Assembly (NCBI GenBank): GCA_902801565.1
Contig: CADCIX010000012.1
Location: 1-64,000 of the forward strand
From: an uncultured Veillonellaceae bacterium
GTDB lineage: Bacteria; Bacillota; Negativicutes; Selenomonadales; Selenomonadaceae
Length of the DNA: 64,000 bases
Direction of reading: 5' to 3'
The notes beneath the pieces were generated by a model, which was given only the letters and a program-made list of their open reading frames with translations, was not told where the DNA came from and ran no database searches. This document shows positions 52,835 through 60,810 of the stretch, piece after piece. The position numbers and the translations under genes are program-made. Position 1 is the stretch's first letter, and the number at the start of each line of letters is the position of its first letter.

Positions 52835-52868
52835 TGTACAGCGGGAGACTTTTCTCGCTGTACATTTT
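52835..52868 (+). terminator. Terminator of the gyrB-glycosyltransferase unit
   Basis: TGTACAGCGGGAGA and TCTCGCTGTACA form a stem (one mismatch/bulge) followed by TTTTTAT. Confidence 0.88.
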
Positions 52869-52883
52869 TATGGAGTGAGAAAT

Positions 52884-53477
52884 ATGGATAATCGTTTACA
52901 AAAACAGCTGACATTTGCCCTGGAAATCGACAAGGCAAAGAACATTTTCAGACAGACCCATCTTTCCGGCCACGGGCGCAGGGAGAACGATGCCGAGCAT
53001 TCCTGGCACATGGCGGTCATGGCATATCTGCTGAGGGAACATTCCAATGAGGAAGTCGACATTGCAAAGGTCATGCTGATGTGCCTCTTGCACGACATTG
53101 TGGAAATCGAGGCAGGGGATACCTACGCCTATGATGCGGAAGGGCTCAAAACCCAGAAAGAACGGGAAAATGCCGCCAAGGAGAAAATCTATTCCCTGTT
53201 GCCGGAGGACCAGAAGAAGGAACTCATGAGCATCGTGGATGAATTCGATGCATACACTACAGCAGAGGCGAAATTCGCCCATGCCATGGATAACCTGCAG
53301 CCGCTCATGCTCAATCACAGCAACGATGGAGGCGACTGGAGAGAGCATAAGGTGACAGCAAAGCAGGTATACGGACGGCAGGAAAAGACGCGGTTGGGCT
53401 CAGAGGTTCTGTATCAGGCAACGGATGAGATCCTGCGGGAAAACATCGCGAAGGGCAGCATCATCTCTGTGCCCTGA
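52884..53477 (+). CDS. HD-domain hydrolase (YfbR-like)
   Basis: A 197-residue metal-dependent phosphohydrolase. The HD motif is spread over AEHSWHMAVMAYLL (His) and MCLLHDIVEIEAGD (His-Asp), with the fourth ligand likely in EFDAYTTAEAKFAHAMDNLQ (Asp). The pattern matches HD_3/YfbR 5'-deoxynucleotidases, which remove phosphate from dNMPs. Start at ATG 52884 after GGAGTGAG. It follows the glycosyltransferase terminator and is probably transcribed alone. Confidence 0.85.
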   Translation: MDNRLQKQLTFALEIDKAKNIFRQTHLSGHGRRENDAEHSWHMAVMAYLLREHSNEEVDIAKVMLMCLLHDIVEIEAGDTYAYDAEGLKTQKERENAAKEKIYSLLPEDQKKELMSIVDEFDAYTTAEAKFAHAMDNLQPLMLNHSNDGGDWREHKVTAKQVYGRQEKTRLGSEVLYQATDEILRENIAKGSIISVP

Positions 53478-53634
53478 ATTCAAAGCTCTGCCACACCAAG
53501 GATTTCTTTCAGTGCATTGCGGTAATCCGTGGCATTCCGGCCATCGTATTCGGCTTGATATATTTCTCATGTTGTATTATTATTAACTTAATATGATTTA
53601 AGTTAAAATGAATTAAGTACAAGTGGTGATAGCA
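53478..53634. other. Intergenic region with a possible gene remnant
   Basis: On the minus strand, 53482-53556 reads as a plausible coding tail (YDGRNATDYRNALKEILGVA...) ending in TGA, with an in-frame stop just before it and no start: a likely leftover of a lost gene. To its right, AACTTAAT/TTTAAGTT forms an imperfect inverted repeat near 53587-53606, in the probable promoter of the AAA ATPase. Confidence 0.35.
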
Positions 53635-55014
53635 ATGCAGTTTGTGGGCAGGCAGCGAGAGTTATCTTTAATAAGAGAAAGGATCGACAGCGACAAATCG
53701 GAAGCCGTTCTTGTGTATGGCAGGAGGCGTGTCGGAAAAAGCCACTTGATTATGGAAGCCTTGAAGGACATGAAGTTTCCTGTCATACAATATGTTTGCA
53801 GAAAATCTTCCTTTCAAAGAAACATGGAGGGATTGAGCCGGGAAGCCGCGAAAACATTCCAGGAGCCGTTTGTCAGGTTTGAGACCATTGACCAGTTGCT
53901 GGAGTATGCCTATGGCAAAGCCTCACAGCAAAAGGTAGTTCTTTTCATCGATGAATACCCTTTCCTGCGTGGGGATGACGAGGCCATTGATTCAGAGTTC
54001 CAGATTGCCATAGACAAATGGCAGCACAGGGCATGCCTGAAGATCATACTCTGCGGCTCCTATGTGGAAACCATGCAGAAGCTTGTGGACAGCAGGGCAC
54101 CGCTTTTCGGGAGATTTACGGAAATGCTGAAGCTGAAGCCATTTGACTACTATGATGTTGCCAAGTTCTTCCCAGGCAGGAGCAACGAGGACAAGCTTCT
54201 TCTTTATAGTGTTTTCGGTGGCGTTCCATTTTATCTGATGCAGCTGGATGACAGGCTTTCCCCGGCAGGGAATATCAAAAAACTGCTGATTCCAGAGGGA
54301 TCTGTTTTGGAAAGCGAAATCAGGCTTCAGCTGACAGCAGAACTCTCCAAGGAAGAAAATGCCAATTTTGTTCTGGAGAAGATTGCAAGCGGCGTTTGCA
54401 AGTATAGCGACATATCCAGGGACTTCTCCGGAAGCAGCGGCAGGCTTAGCCATACCCTTGGAAAGCTGGAAGGGATGGGGCTTATTGAGAAAGATTCCCC
54501 GATGAATGCCTCCTCCAATAAGCGCCAGCATCGTTACGTAATATGCGATAATCTTCTGGATTTCTATTACACGTTCCTGTTTCGGGAGACAACGGCGCGA
54601 AGTGCCATGTCGCCGGATGACTTTTTCCAGGCCCATGTAGAGGAACCTCTTGAGAATGATTACCTGCCGAGAAAATTTGAGCAAGCGGCAAGGGAGTATC
54701 TGTTGAGGCAGAATCGGGCTGGTAAAATAAACCCTCCATTTTCTGCAATTGGAAGATATGTCTATCATGACAAGGCCAAAAAGCAGAATGGGGAGTTTGA
54801 TGTCGTCACGAAGGATGCTAAGGGACTGTTCTCCTACGAGTGCAAGTACAAGAAGGCTCCTTTGGGGATGAAGGTTGTCCATAAGGAAGAATGGAAGGCA
54901 AAGGAACTTGGGCTTGACTTCTATGGATTCGGCTTCTTCTCCCGCAGCGGGTTCGCGGAAGATGTGGATGCCAGTTCTTATCGTTTGATCACTTTGCAGG
55001 ATATGTATGTCTGA
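53635..55014 (+). CDS. AAA ATPase with C-terminal nuclease-like domain (DUF234 type)
   Basis: A 459-residue protein of the archaeal-ATPase family found sporadically in bacteria. It has Walker A YGRRRVGKSHLI, Walker B VVLFIDEYPFL and sensor LKIILCGSY. A winged-helix segment follows at about 255-300. The C-terminal DUF234-like region contains NGEFDVVTK and YECKYK, whose D and ExK resemble the PD-(D/E)xK nuclease core. Function is unproven; such genes are often mobile. Start at ATG 53635 after GGTGAT; a GTG at 53623 is possible. It stands alone. Confidence 0.82.
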   Translation: MQFVGRQRELSLIRERIDSDKSEAVLVYGRRRVGKSHLIMEALKDMKFPVIQYVCRKSSFQRNMEGLSREAAKTFQEPFVRFETIDQLLEYAYGKASQQKVVLFIDEYPFLRGDDEAIDSEFQIAIDKWQHRACLKIILCGSYVETMQKLVDSRAPLFGRFTEMLKLKPFDYYDVAKFFPGRSNEDKLLLYSVFGGVPFYLMQLDDRLSPAGNIKKLLIPEGSVLESEIRLQLTAELSKEENANFVLEKIASGVCKYSDISRDFSGSSGRLSHTLGKLEGMGLIEKDSPMNASSNKRQHRYVICDNLLDFYYTFLFRETTARSAMSPDDFFQAHVEEPLENDYLPRKFEQAAREYLLRQNRAGKINPPFSAIGRYVYHDKAKKQNGEFDVVTKDAKGLFSYECKYKKAPLGMKVVHKEEWKAKELGLDFYGFGFFSRSGFAEDVDASSYRLITLQDMYV

Positions 55015-55057
55015 TAGACATCAATCTTGTGAACCTTTCAATGCTCTTTTCTTGTTT

Positions 55058-55576
55058 TCATGATGCCCCAGCTTCCATGCTATCGATTCTTGTGTAGATC
55101 ATGCCGTTTTTCCCACGGTCTGACCGCATGAGCGAAATCTCAGCCACCTTCATGGTGTCTGTCGGAAGCTTCATCAGCAGTTTTTCCATGCTGCCGGGAA
55201 AGTCTGCTCTTCGCACCAGGGTAATATGGGGAGCGAATCTTTTGCGGTCATAGGGGATGTCGTGTTCGGCAAGGGCTCTCCGCAGTTGGCGGACGCAGGC
55301 AGAGAGGGCATCCTTTGGCGCTATCCCTGCCCAAAGGGTATCGTGGAAGTTTCCTGCCCCGTCAAGCTGAAGGGAAAAGGACTTGAAAGAGACAGAGGAT
55401 ATGGCATCCATGACGATATCGGGATTGCCGTACTCGCCGATAAAAGCGAGGGTCAGGTGCATGTTTTCGGCAGGAACGAAGTGCCCCCTCACACCGAGGG
55501 CCTTCCAATGCTCCTGAAGATGGAGAAGGGATTCCTGCATGGCTCCCTCTATGGGTATGGCAAGAAAAAGTCTCAT
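55058..55576 (-). CDS. thpR: RNA 2',3'-cyclic phosphodiesterase
   Basis: A 172-residue 2H phosphoesterase, also called 2'-5' RNA ligase. The two catalytic HxT motifs are HLTLAFIGE near residue 40 and HITLVRRAD near 124. It begins MRLFLAIPIEGAMQESL, typical for ThpR. GGGGAGCAAAT precedes the ATG. It opposes replication direction, in a region of accessory genes. Confidence 0.9.
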   Translation of the reverse strand: MRLFLAIPIEGAMQESLLHLQEHWKALGVRGHFVPAENMHLTLAFIGEYGNPDIVMDAISSVSFKSFSLQLDGAGNFHDTLWAGIAPKDALSACVRQLRRALAEHDIPYDRKRFAPHITLVRRADFPGSMEKLLMKLPTDTMKVAEISLMRSDRGKNGMIYTRIDSMEAGAS

Positions 55577-55679
55577 GGTATTTGCTCCCCTTTTTAGATT
55601 TGCAAATATTTTAACATGAAGAAATGGATGAGGGCAAGTATTGCAAGTCCATGTTCTCCTGCCTCGTTGCGACGCAACG

Positions 55680-55822
55680 CTAGTGTCCCGCCTCGTTCAT
55701 ATCCATAATAATTGCCCGATATGCAGTCATCTGCGTTGTCATCGTCAGTTGGCGTAGCCACCGCTACGCCGCCCTCATCTCGAACAATTATTTTTATGTT
55801 TCTGAACGAGGTGGGACACTAG
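55680..55822. repeat. MITE-like element, copy 1
   Basis: 143 bp with terminal inverted repeats of about 40 bp (CTAGTGTCCCGCCTCGTTCA on the left; CTAGTGTCCCACCTCGTTCA read inward from the right), each running into AATAATTG. The central hairpin is GGCGTAGC/GCTACGCC. It is non-coding and close to identical in its right arm to copies 2 and 3. Confidence 0.85.
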
Positions 55823-55922
55823 TGTAAACCCTCGTTCACATTTATATGAATCGCCCGATATGCAGCCACCTGCTACGTCTCGAACAATTATTTTTATGTT
55901 TCTGAACGAGGTGGGACACTAG
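55819..55922. repeat. MITE-like element, copy 2
   Basis: 104 bp sharing its first CTAG with the end of copy 1. The left end is diverged (CTAGTGTAAACCCTCGTTCA) and the central GGCGTAGC hairpin is missing. The right 45 bp match copy 1 exactly by eye. Confidence 0.75.
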
Positions 55923-56032
55923 TCCCGCAGGGGAAACGTCAATTGGAAGATTTTGCCGTCGGCAAAATTTGAACAATGCGTTATAATTTCATTGGGGAGA
56001 AGTCCCGCGAGTTTAATGCATGGTGGGAGTGG

Positions 56033-57355
56033 ATGGAGCAGATGAATCGACGTAATTTCTTGAAATTTCTTGTCGGTGGCGTTTTCCTGTTGGGGGGCGG
56101 CGCTTTTCTCAGCAAGGGAGCGTGGTATCGGCAAGCGGCCAATGGAGTGCGGGAACTTGCCGGTGATCTGGATGCACAGTATCTGCGGCAGATCATTGCT
56201 GCGGATCCGTCTACAAGCCGGACGCTCATGTGGCAGTCTGCCGCTCCTCTTTCCAATCCCCGCATAGAGTATCGCCAGAAGAGGCAGGAGGAAGCAGCAG
56301 CCGTTTCTGCCAGCGAAGATTTCTTTACGGACGATGGCGTGACGAACTATCAATATGCTGCCAGCCTTGCGGGGCTTTTACCGGATACGGCTTATGAGTA
56401 CCGCCTGGTTTCCGAAACCTCTGCCAGCGATTGGCATCCTTTGCATACAGCGGGGGAGGACAGTTTTCAATGCCTCATCTTCCCTGATTCCCAATCCAAC
56501 GATTACAGTGATTGGGAAAGGGTGGCACAGGAAGCCGCGAAGCGAAATCCGGAGGCGGCGTTTTTCATCAATATGGGGGACATCGTGGACAATGGGGAGG
56601 ATCATACCCAATGGCAGGCATGGTTTCATGCGGTGGAAAACATCATGGACAGCATTCCCTTCGTTCCTGTCATGGGGAATCATGAGACCTATGACCAAAA
56701 CTGGAACGTGCGCCTGCCCGAGGCGTATCTGCGCTATTTCGTTGTGCCGGAAAACGGGAGCCGTGATTTTGCGCGGTATTATTATTCCTTCGACTATGGC
56801 GCGGTGCATTTCATCGTGCTGAACAGCCAATGGGAGGAGACGGAGGACTTCAAGCCCGGCCTCATGGAGGAGCAGATGGAATGGTTTCGGGAGGATGTCC
56901 GCAAGAGCAAGAAGAAATGGAAGATCGTGCTGATTCACAGGGATGTCCTGCAATACCGCATCCACAATCGCCCGGAACGGCAGGAAGGAATTTCCGATGT
57001 GGGGGAGGTGTTCATGCCCCTTTTTGAGGAACTTGGCATTGACATCGTGTTCACGGCTCATCTTCATACCTACCGCAACCGCGGGCATATCCGGGACATG
57101 AGCCATGACAGCAATGGCCCTCTCTATATCCTTACGGGGGTGGCGGGGAACGTGCGCTATCCGGGCCTCTGGATCGACCATGCTCTGGATGAAAGAGTGG
57201 CGCCCCAGCCGGAGACGGATAACTATCTCACCATGGATGTATCAAAAGAGCGCATCCTCATCCAATGCTTCCTGCCGGACGGACAGGAAATCGACCGGGT
57301 GGAAGTGGATAAGGCGGATTTAGAGCAAAGTCCTTTTCAAGGTGTAGTGCTATGA
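56033..57355 (+). CDS. Tat-exported metallophosphoesterase (purple acid phosphatase-like)
   Basis: A 440-residue phosphatase. The N-terminus MEQMNRRNFLKFLVGG has a twin-arginine export motif (NRRNFLK) and a hydrophobic helix. Residues about 55-135 form a fibronectin-like purple-acid-phosphatase N-domain. The calcineurin-like core has IFPDSQSND, MGDIVDNGED, VMGNHETYD and the metal-binding FTAHLHTYR. It probably releases phosphate from organic esters outside the cytoplasm; the first core motif is D-x-Q rather than the usual D-x-H. The start is the ATG at 56033 or 56042; both have GGAG close by. Confidence 0.85.
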   Translation: MEQMNRRNFLKFLVGGVFLLGGGAFLSKGAWYRQAANGVRELAGDLDAQYLRQIIAADPSTSRTLMWQSAAPLSNPRIEYRQKRQEEAAAVSASEDFFTDDGVTNYQYAASLAGLLPDTAYEYRLVSETSASDWHPLHTAGEDSFQCLIFPDSQSNDYSDWERVAQEAAKRNPEAAFFINMGDIVDNGEDHTQWQAWFHAVENIMDSIPFVPVMGNHETYDQNWNVRLPEAYLRYFVVPENGSRDFARYYYSFDYGAVHFIVLNSQWEETEDFKPGLMEEQMEWFREDVRKSKKKWKIVLIHRDVLQYRIHNRPERQEGISDVGEVFMPLFEELGIDIVFTAHLHTYRNRGHIRDMSHDSNGPLYILTGVAGNVRYPGLWIDHALDERVAPQPETDNYLTMDVSKERILIQCFLPDGQEIDRVEVDKADLEQSPFQGVVL

Positions 57356-57361
57356 TTTGCA

Positions 57362-57398
57362 TTTACATTGTATGTTATTCATGCTATGATGTAATCAT
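57362..57398 (+). promoter_or_regulatory. Promoter and possible operator of the relB-yoeB pair
   Basis: -35 TTTACA (57362-57367), a 17-nt spacer and -10 TATGAT (57385-57390), followed by the inverted repeat ATGAT-GTA-ATCAT (57386-57398). The repeat overlaps the -10, as expected for autorepression by the antitoxin complex. Confidence 0.65.
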
Positions 57399-57415
57399 AA
57401 GAGGAGGGTGATTTT

Positions 57416-57685
57416 ATGAAAACAGTATCTATTACAACCAGAGTCAATCCTGACCTCAAGGCACAAGCAGAGTTTTTATGCGAACAGATGGGACTGACGC
57501 TCTCAACAGTATACACCATGCTGTTGAAAGCCATCGTCCGTACGGGCTCAATCCCTTTTGAAATCAAGGCGGATAGTTTTTACAGTGAAGCAAACCAGCA
57601 ACATTTAAGGGCAGCGATTGCACGATTAGAGGATGGCGAGGGAGAGGAGCATGACCTGGTAGATGTTGATAACATGGGACAGTGA
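57416..57685 (+). CDS. RelB/DinJ-family antitoxin
   Basis: An 89-residue antitoxin. The ribbon-helix-helix N-terminus reads VSITTRVNPDLKAQAEFL and continues to STVYTMLLKAIVRTGSIPFE, the RelB/DinJ signature. The acidic C-terminus (EDGEGEEHDLVDVD) should wrap the toxin. AGAGGAGGG precedes the ATG. It overlaps the toxin gene by 23 nt and probably represses their shared promoter. Confidence 0.9.
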   Translation: MKTVSITTRVNPDLKAQAEFLCEQMGLTLSTVYTMLLKAIVRTGSIPFEIKADSFYSEANQQHLRAAIARLEDGEGEEHDLVDVDNMGQ

Positions 57686-57926
57686 GGCATGGGCTGACTA
57701 TGTATGGTGGCAAAGCCAGGACAAGAAAATCGTCAAACGCATTAACGCTCTTATAAAGGACATCATGAGAAATGGTGTTATGGAAGGTATAGGAAAGCCA
57801 GAGCCATTGAAATATGATTTGTCCGGGTGGTACAGCCGCAGGATTGATGAAACAAACCGGCTTGTTTACAAAATTGTTGGCGATTCGCTGAAAATTGCAC
57901 AATGTAAAGAGCATTACGACTGTTGA
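57663..57926 (+). CDS. yoeB: Txe/YoeB-family toxin
   Basis: An 87-residue ribosome-dependent mRNA endonuclease. Catalytic residues of E. coli YoeB are preserved: Glu in GKPEPLKYDLSG, Arg in WYSRRIDETNRLVYKI, and the terminal His-Tyr in CKEHYDC. It is encoded directly after, and overlapping, a RelB/DinJ antitoxin rather than the more common YefM. Confidence 0.92.
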   Translation: MLITWDSEAWADYVWWQSQDKKIVKRINALIKDIMRNGVMEGIGKPEPLKYDLSGWYSRRIDETNRLVYKIVGDSLKIAQCKEHYDC

Positions 57927-58055
57927 TGAACTGAGAAACCTGCTGCAACCACGGGCATATCAGGGATATGAGCCATGAGATGCAAATTTTGCTGTTCGCG
58001 AGCATAGAATAAGATTATCATGGTTGCAAAGAGAAGAACGCAGGAGGGGACCGTT
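57927..58055. other. Intergenic region with a metallophosphoesterase gene echo
   Basis: The stretch 57940-57976 (GCAACCACGGGCATATCAGG..., ATGAGCCATGAG) closely resembles 57070-57110 inside the metallophosphoesterase gene (GCAACCGCGGGCATATCCGG..., ATGAGCCATGAC). It is a short partial duplicate or a remnant of a second copy. Nothing else is seen. Confidence 0.4.
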
Positions 58056-58274
58056 TTGCAGAGCAGATATCAGATTCCATTGGTAGCCCTTGGCACAGGT
58101 GCTGCTTTTACCGTAATTTTTGGCGTGGCCAATCCTATGGAGGCCTATGCGGAAGTCAGGACTTATACCGGGGGGGACATGCGCCATTGGAGATATAGGG
58201 ACGCCGGCCTAGGCGAAGAACCGTGTGAGGTGATGATGTGGAATTTTTTGCCGATGGCACCATCCTGTTCCTGA
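58056..58274 (+). CDS. Small exported or membrane-anchored protein
   Basis: A 72-residue protein from a TTG at 58056, preceded at ideal spacing by AGGAGG. The N-terminal stretch IPLVALGTGAAFTVIFGVAN is a signal peptide or single helix, with a possible cleavage after MEAYA. The C-terminal part overlaps the permease gene start by 37 nt, and its own coding sequence carries that gene's ribosome site. I do not recognise it. Confidence 0.45.
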   Translation: MQSRYQIPLVALGTGAAFTVIFGVANPMEAYAEVRTYTGGDMRHWRYRDAGLGEEPCEVMMWNFLPMAPSCS

Positions 58275-59002
58275 TACTGATGGGCTTTCTGGCTGCCTTT
58301 ATTGATGCCGTGGCAGGGGGCGGGGGACTGATTACCATTCCTTCCATCATGTGCACGGGAATCCCCTTGGTGGAAGTCCTGGGGACGAACAAGATGGCCT
58401 CGGTGATGGGGGCCCTTTCCAGTTTCCTGACCTTTATCCGTGCGGGGAAAATGGATACGGCTCTTATCCGCAAGCTGTTCCCTGTTTCCTTCCTGGGCTC
58501 GGCTGCCGGAGTCATGCTGGTGCGCCAGATGCCCTCTGATTTCTTGCGGCCGCTGGTCCTGGTCATGTTGATCGCGGTGGCGGTCTATAGCGTCGTAAAG
58601 AAGGACTGGGGAACGGAAAATGTCTATCACGGCATGACACGAAAGATGTTTGTCCTGAGTCTGGCTGTGGCATTCGTTTTTGGATTCTACGATGGCTTTT
58701 TCGGTCCGGGGACAGGTTCTTTCCTGCTCTTTGCCTTTCTTCTGGCAGGCTTTGATTTTCTAGGTGCCGCCGCCAATGCCCGGGCACTGAATTTTGCCAG
58801 CAATATCGCCGCTGCGCTTATCTTCAGCTATTTTGGCGCAGTGAATTTTTCCTATGCGATTCCCATGGGGATTGCCATGATCTTCGGAGCCACCTGCGGT
58901 GCAAAAATGGCATTAAAGAAAGGGACCGGCTATGTCCGGCCGCTTTTTATCCTTATGACTACAGTGCTGATTGGAAAGCAGATCCTTGAACTTTTCAGGT
59001 AA
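58238..59002 (+). CDS. TSUP-family (TauE/SafE) permease
   Basis: A 254-residue membrane protein with about eight helices and the paired TSUP motifs: GFLAAFIDAVAGGGGLITIP near residue 15 and FGFYDGFFGPGTGSFLL near 147. The family exports or imports small sulfur-containing or organic anions such as sulfite or sulfoacetate. Start at GTG 58238 after GAGGTG. Its neighbours give no clue to the substrate. Confidence 0.9.
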   Translation: MEFFADGTILFLILMGFLAAFIDAVAGGGGLITIPSIMCTGIPLVEVLGTNKMASVMGALSSFLTFIRAGKMDTALIRKLFPVSFLGSAAGVMLVRQMPSDFLRPLVLVMLIAVAVYSVVKKDWGTENVYHGMTRKMFVLSLAVAFVFGFYDGFFGPGTGSFLLFAFLLAGFDFLGAAANARALNFASNIAAALIFSYFGAVNFSYAIPMGIAMIFGATCGAKMALKKGTGYVRPLFILMTTVLIGKQILELFR

Positions 59003-59027
59003 ATTTTCATGGAATGAGGGGACGTAC

Positions 59028-59117
59028 ATGGATATGATCTTCCATAAATGCGGCCATAAGTTTGGACGCTGGTACAATATGATATGGATGGAGAAAATCA
59101 TCGGAAAGCATGAGTGA
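59028..59117 (+). pseudogene. Remnant of a GNAT acetyltransferase (C-terminus)
   Basis: A 29-codon frame reading FHKCGHKFGRWYNMIWMEKI, the C-terminal signature of phosphinothricin/amino-acid N-acetyltransferases (GYKFGRWYD..WMEK), ending in TGA. The N-terminal acetyl-CoA-binding domain is absent. GAGGGGAC lies before the ATG, but such a fragment cannot be active. Confidence 0.7.
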
Positions 59118-59126
59118 AAGTAGTGT

Positions 59127-60143
59127 TCATGACAGGCAGATCGGGGTTTCGATATGGGCGACACGCTGCTCTTTCAGGTCAGGATAGTTCCAGGGCATCT
59201 CTTTTCCTAAGAGCTGCTGCAGTGCGATGGCGGGCAGGTTGATGCCTGTGGCCAGACAGGAGAGCTGCAGGCCTCCCGACATGCGGGGGTTGATTTCCAG
59301 CAGGAAGGTTTTTCCCTGGTGCAGGCGGAACTGCAGGTTGAGGGGCGCATTGAGGTTCAGGATGTCCAGAATCCGGTTGCTGAGAGCCATGATTTGTGCG
59401 TCGAACCTCACGACAGAATAGCGGGTGTTTGTTTTATAGCGCGGGATGACGATATTTCCCCGGGAGGTCCTCAGGCAGTCCACACTGATTTCCGGGCCGT
59501 CCAGATATGGCATGACAAGCATCGGCACAGAGAAGTCATAGTCTTGCAGGATGCTTTTTGCCGCAGAAAGAGTGACTTTCGTATTGGGCTTGGAATAGAG
59601 TGCGGACAGCTGCTCCAGATTGTTGTCAATGACGCGGAAGGTGAGGGCGCCTTCATCTTCTGCGAGCTTGTAGCAGACGCGGAAGCCTTTGCTGTGAAGT
59701 GTCTCGTATGCAGTACAAAATTCCGGGAAGGAATGTGTCGACAGATATTCGGGGATGCAATCGGCCAGTCCATGTTCTGCGAAGAAGGCATAGGTCTCCT
59801 GCTTGCTGTCCAGAATCTGCATTAGTTCCGCGTTGCGTCCGCAGAGGACAAGAACACCAATCTCCTTGAAGGAATCCACCTGCTTTGCAATGGCTGTGAT
59901 GCGATGACGTGGCACAAAGATATCGACCTTATGCTGCTTGCAGAATTCCAGGCAGAAGGAAACATATTCCTCATCGGACCGGATTTCCGGCTCTGTATGC
60001 CATTCCTCGCAAGCACGGCGGTATATGGCATGTTCGTTTCGATTGGACCCGATGATGCAAAGGGGCTCATCGGTGCCATCCCGCATGAGCTGGATCAGAT
60101 GATACGCTGTGCTGAACCAATGGTTGAACCATATTCTTGTCAT
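59127..60143 (-). CDS. ATP-grasp enzyme (carboxylate-amine ligase-like)
   Basis: A 338-residue ATP-grasp protein of the CarB/PylC-like type. The N-terminal Rossmann-like domain spans about 1-115 (IFVPRHRITAIAKQVD). The ATP-grasp fold has GFRVCYKLAEDEGALTFRVI, PMLVMPYLDGPEISVDCL and the metal-binding LLEINPRMSGGLQLSC. It should join a carboxylate to an amine via an acyl phosphate; substrates are unknown and no peptide-biosynthesis partner lies nearby. Start at ATG 60143 after GGGAGG. A strong hairpin at 60188-60230 lies just upstream. Confidence 0.85.
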   Translation of the reverse strand: MTRIWFNHWFSTAYHLIQLMRDGTDEPLCIIGSNRNEHAIYRRACEEWHTEPEIRSDEEYVSFCLEFCKQHKVDIFVPRHRITAIAKQVDSFKEIGVLVLCGRNAELMQILDSKQETYAFFAEHGLADCIPEYLSTHSFPEFCTAYETLHSKGFRVCYKLAEDEGALTFRVIDNNLEQLSALYSKPNTKVTLSAAKSILQDYDFSVPMLVMPYLDGPEISVDCLRTSRGNIVIPRYKTNTRYSVVRFDAQIMALSNRILDILNLNAPLNLQFRLHQGKTFLLEINPRMSGGLQLSCLATGINLPAIALQQLLGKEMPWNYPDLKEQRVAHIETPICLS

Positions 60144-60187
60144 ATGATGTATACCTCCCAAATGTTGACGATGTATTTATTTGAAAC

Positions 60188-60230
60188 AAAAATCCTGCCC
60201 ATCAAGGTTTTGCCTTTGGGCAGGATTTTC
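60188..60230. terminator. Strong hairpin upstream of the ATP-grasp gene
   Basis: AAATCCTGCCCA/TGGGCAGGATTT with A/T flanks works in either direction. Leftward, it would end the transcript of the 41-codon frame or attenuate the ATP-grasp gene. Confidence 0.75.
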
Positions 60231-60269
60231 CTTGTTCTTTGGCAGAAGTGCAGAAAACACGCAAATGTC

Positions 60270-60395
60270 TCATTTTGCATCTACCGCCCAATTCGAGAAA
60301 ATGAATGGCACATTGTCAAGCGTGGAATCAGTCAACCCAACCCACTGGTCGGGATAGGCTTCCTGAATCTCCTTCCATGTCATCCGCTTTTCCAT
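60270..60395 (-). pseudogene. Short, probably truncated hypothetical gene
   Basis: A 41-residue frame starting MEKRMTWKEIQEAYPDQWVG, with a strong ribosome site (AAAGGAG) at good spacing. The opening resembles the start of a family of roughly 100-residue hypothetical proteins (MTWKEIQERYPDQWVGL); here it ends early at NWAVDAK. It is probably the surviving head of that gene, cut by the rearrangements nearby. Confidence 0.5.
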
Positions 60396-60669
60396 GACCA
60401 GCGCTCCTTTCGCAAAACATTCACACATTTCCTAGTGTCCCACCTCGTTCAGAAACATAAAAATAATTGTTCGAGATGTAGTCAGATGCTAGGAAGAGGA
60501 GGGCGGCGTAGCGGTGGCTACGCCAACAACGAGGCGGGACACTAGCTCTATCATAGCTTTTTTTCCGATTCCTGTCAATCAATAGAAATGGAGGTCATAA
60601 ACTCTTGAAAATCTCTCAGAAAGTGATAGAATAAAGATGTCCCTGCACAGGGTTGGACAATTGCATATG
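60396..60669. other. Intergenic region with MITE copy 3
   Basis: Holds the MITE-like element (60432-60545) and then about 120 bp of AT-rich DNA leading to the TPP riboswitch. The riboswitch promoter was not clearly located; AAAATCTC/AGAATAAAG near 60605-60633 is a weak candidate area. Confidence 0.4.
60432..60545. repeat. MITE-like element, copy 3
   Basis: 114 bp, inverted relative to copy 1. It starts CTAGTGTCCCACCTCGTTCA, continues through AATAATTGTTCGAGATG, has the GGCGTAGC/GCTACGCC hairpin, and ends ACGAGGCGGGACACTAG. CTAG borders both ends. Confidence 0.85.
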
Positions 60670-60793
60670 AATGGGGAGCTTGCAAACAGGCTGAGAGGAA
60701 AGTGCGCCTTTCGACCCATAGACCTGATTTGGGTAATGCCAACGTAGGGATATTGACTTTTCTTGGGATTGCTGTCAGGCAATCCCTTTTTTG
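60670..60793 (+). promoter_or_regulatory. TPP riboswitch with terminator
   Basis: Thi-box elements ATGGGGAGC, GGCTGAGAGGA, GACCCATAGACCTGATTTGG and GTAATGCCAACGTAGGGA appear in order (60671-60751). They are followed by a terminator (GGGATTGC/GCAATCCC, 60765-60786, then TTTTTT). Thiamine pyrophosphate binding should stop transcription of thiSGHE. Confidence 0.96.
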
Positions 60794-60810
60794 ATGGGAG
60801 GTGCAGGTGG

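Larger units (their letters stand above)
55577..56032. other. Repeat-filled intergenic region
   Basis: About 450 bp between the divergent thpR and metallophosphoesterase genes. Two abutting MITE-like elements (55680-55822 and 55819-55922) occupy most of it. A palindrome ATTTTGCCG-TCGGCAAAAT sits at about 55952-55970. No coding frame is supported. Confidence 0.6.
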
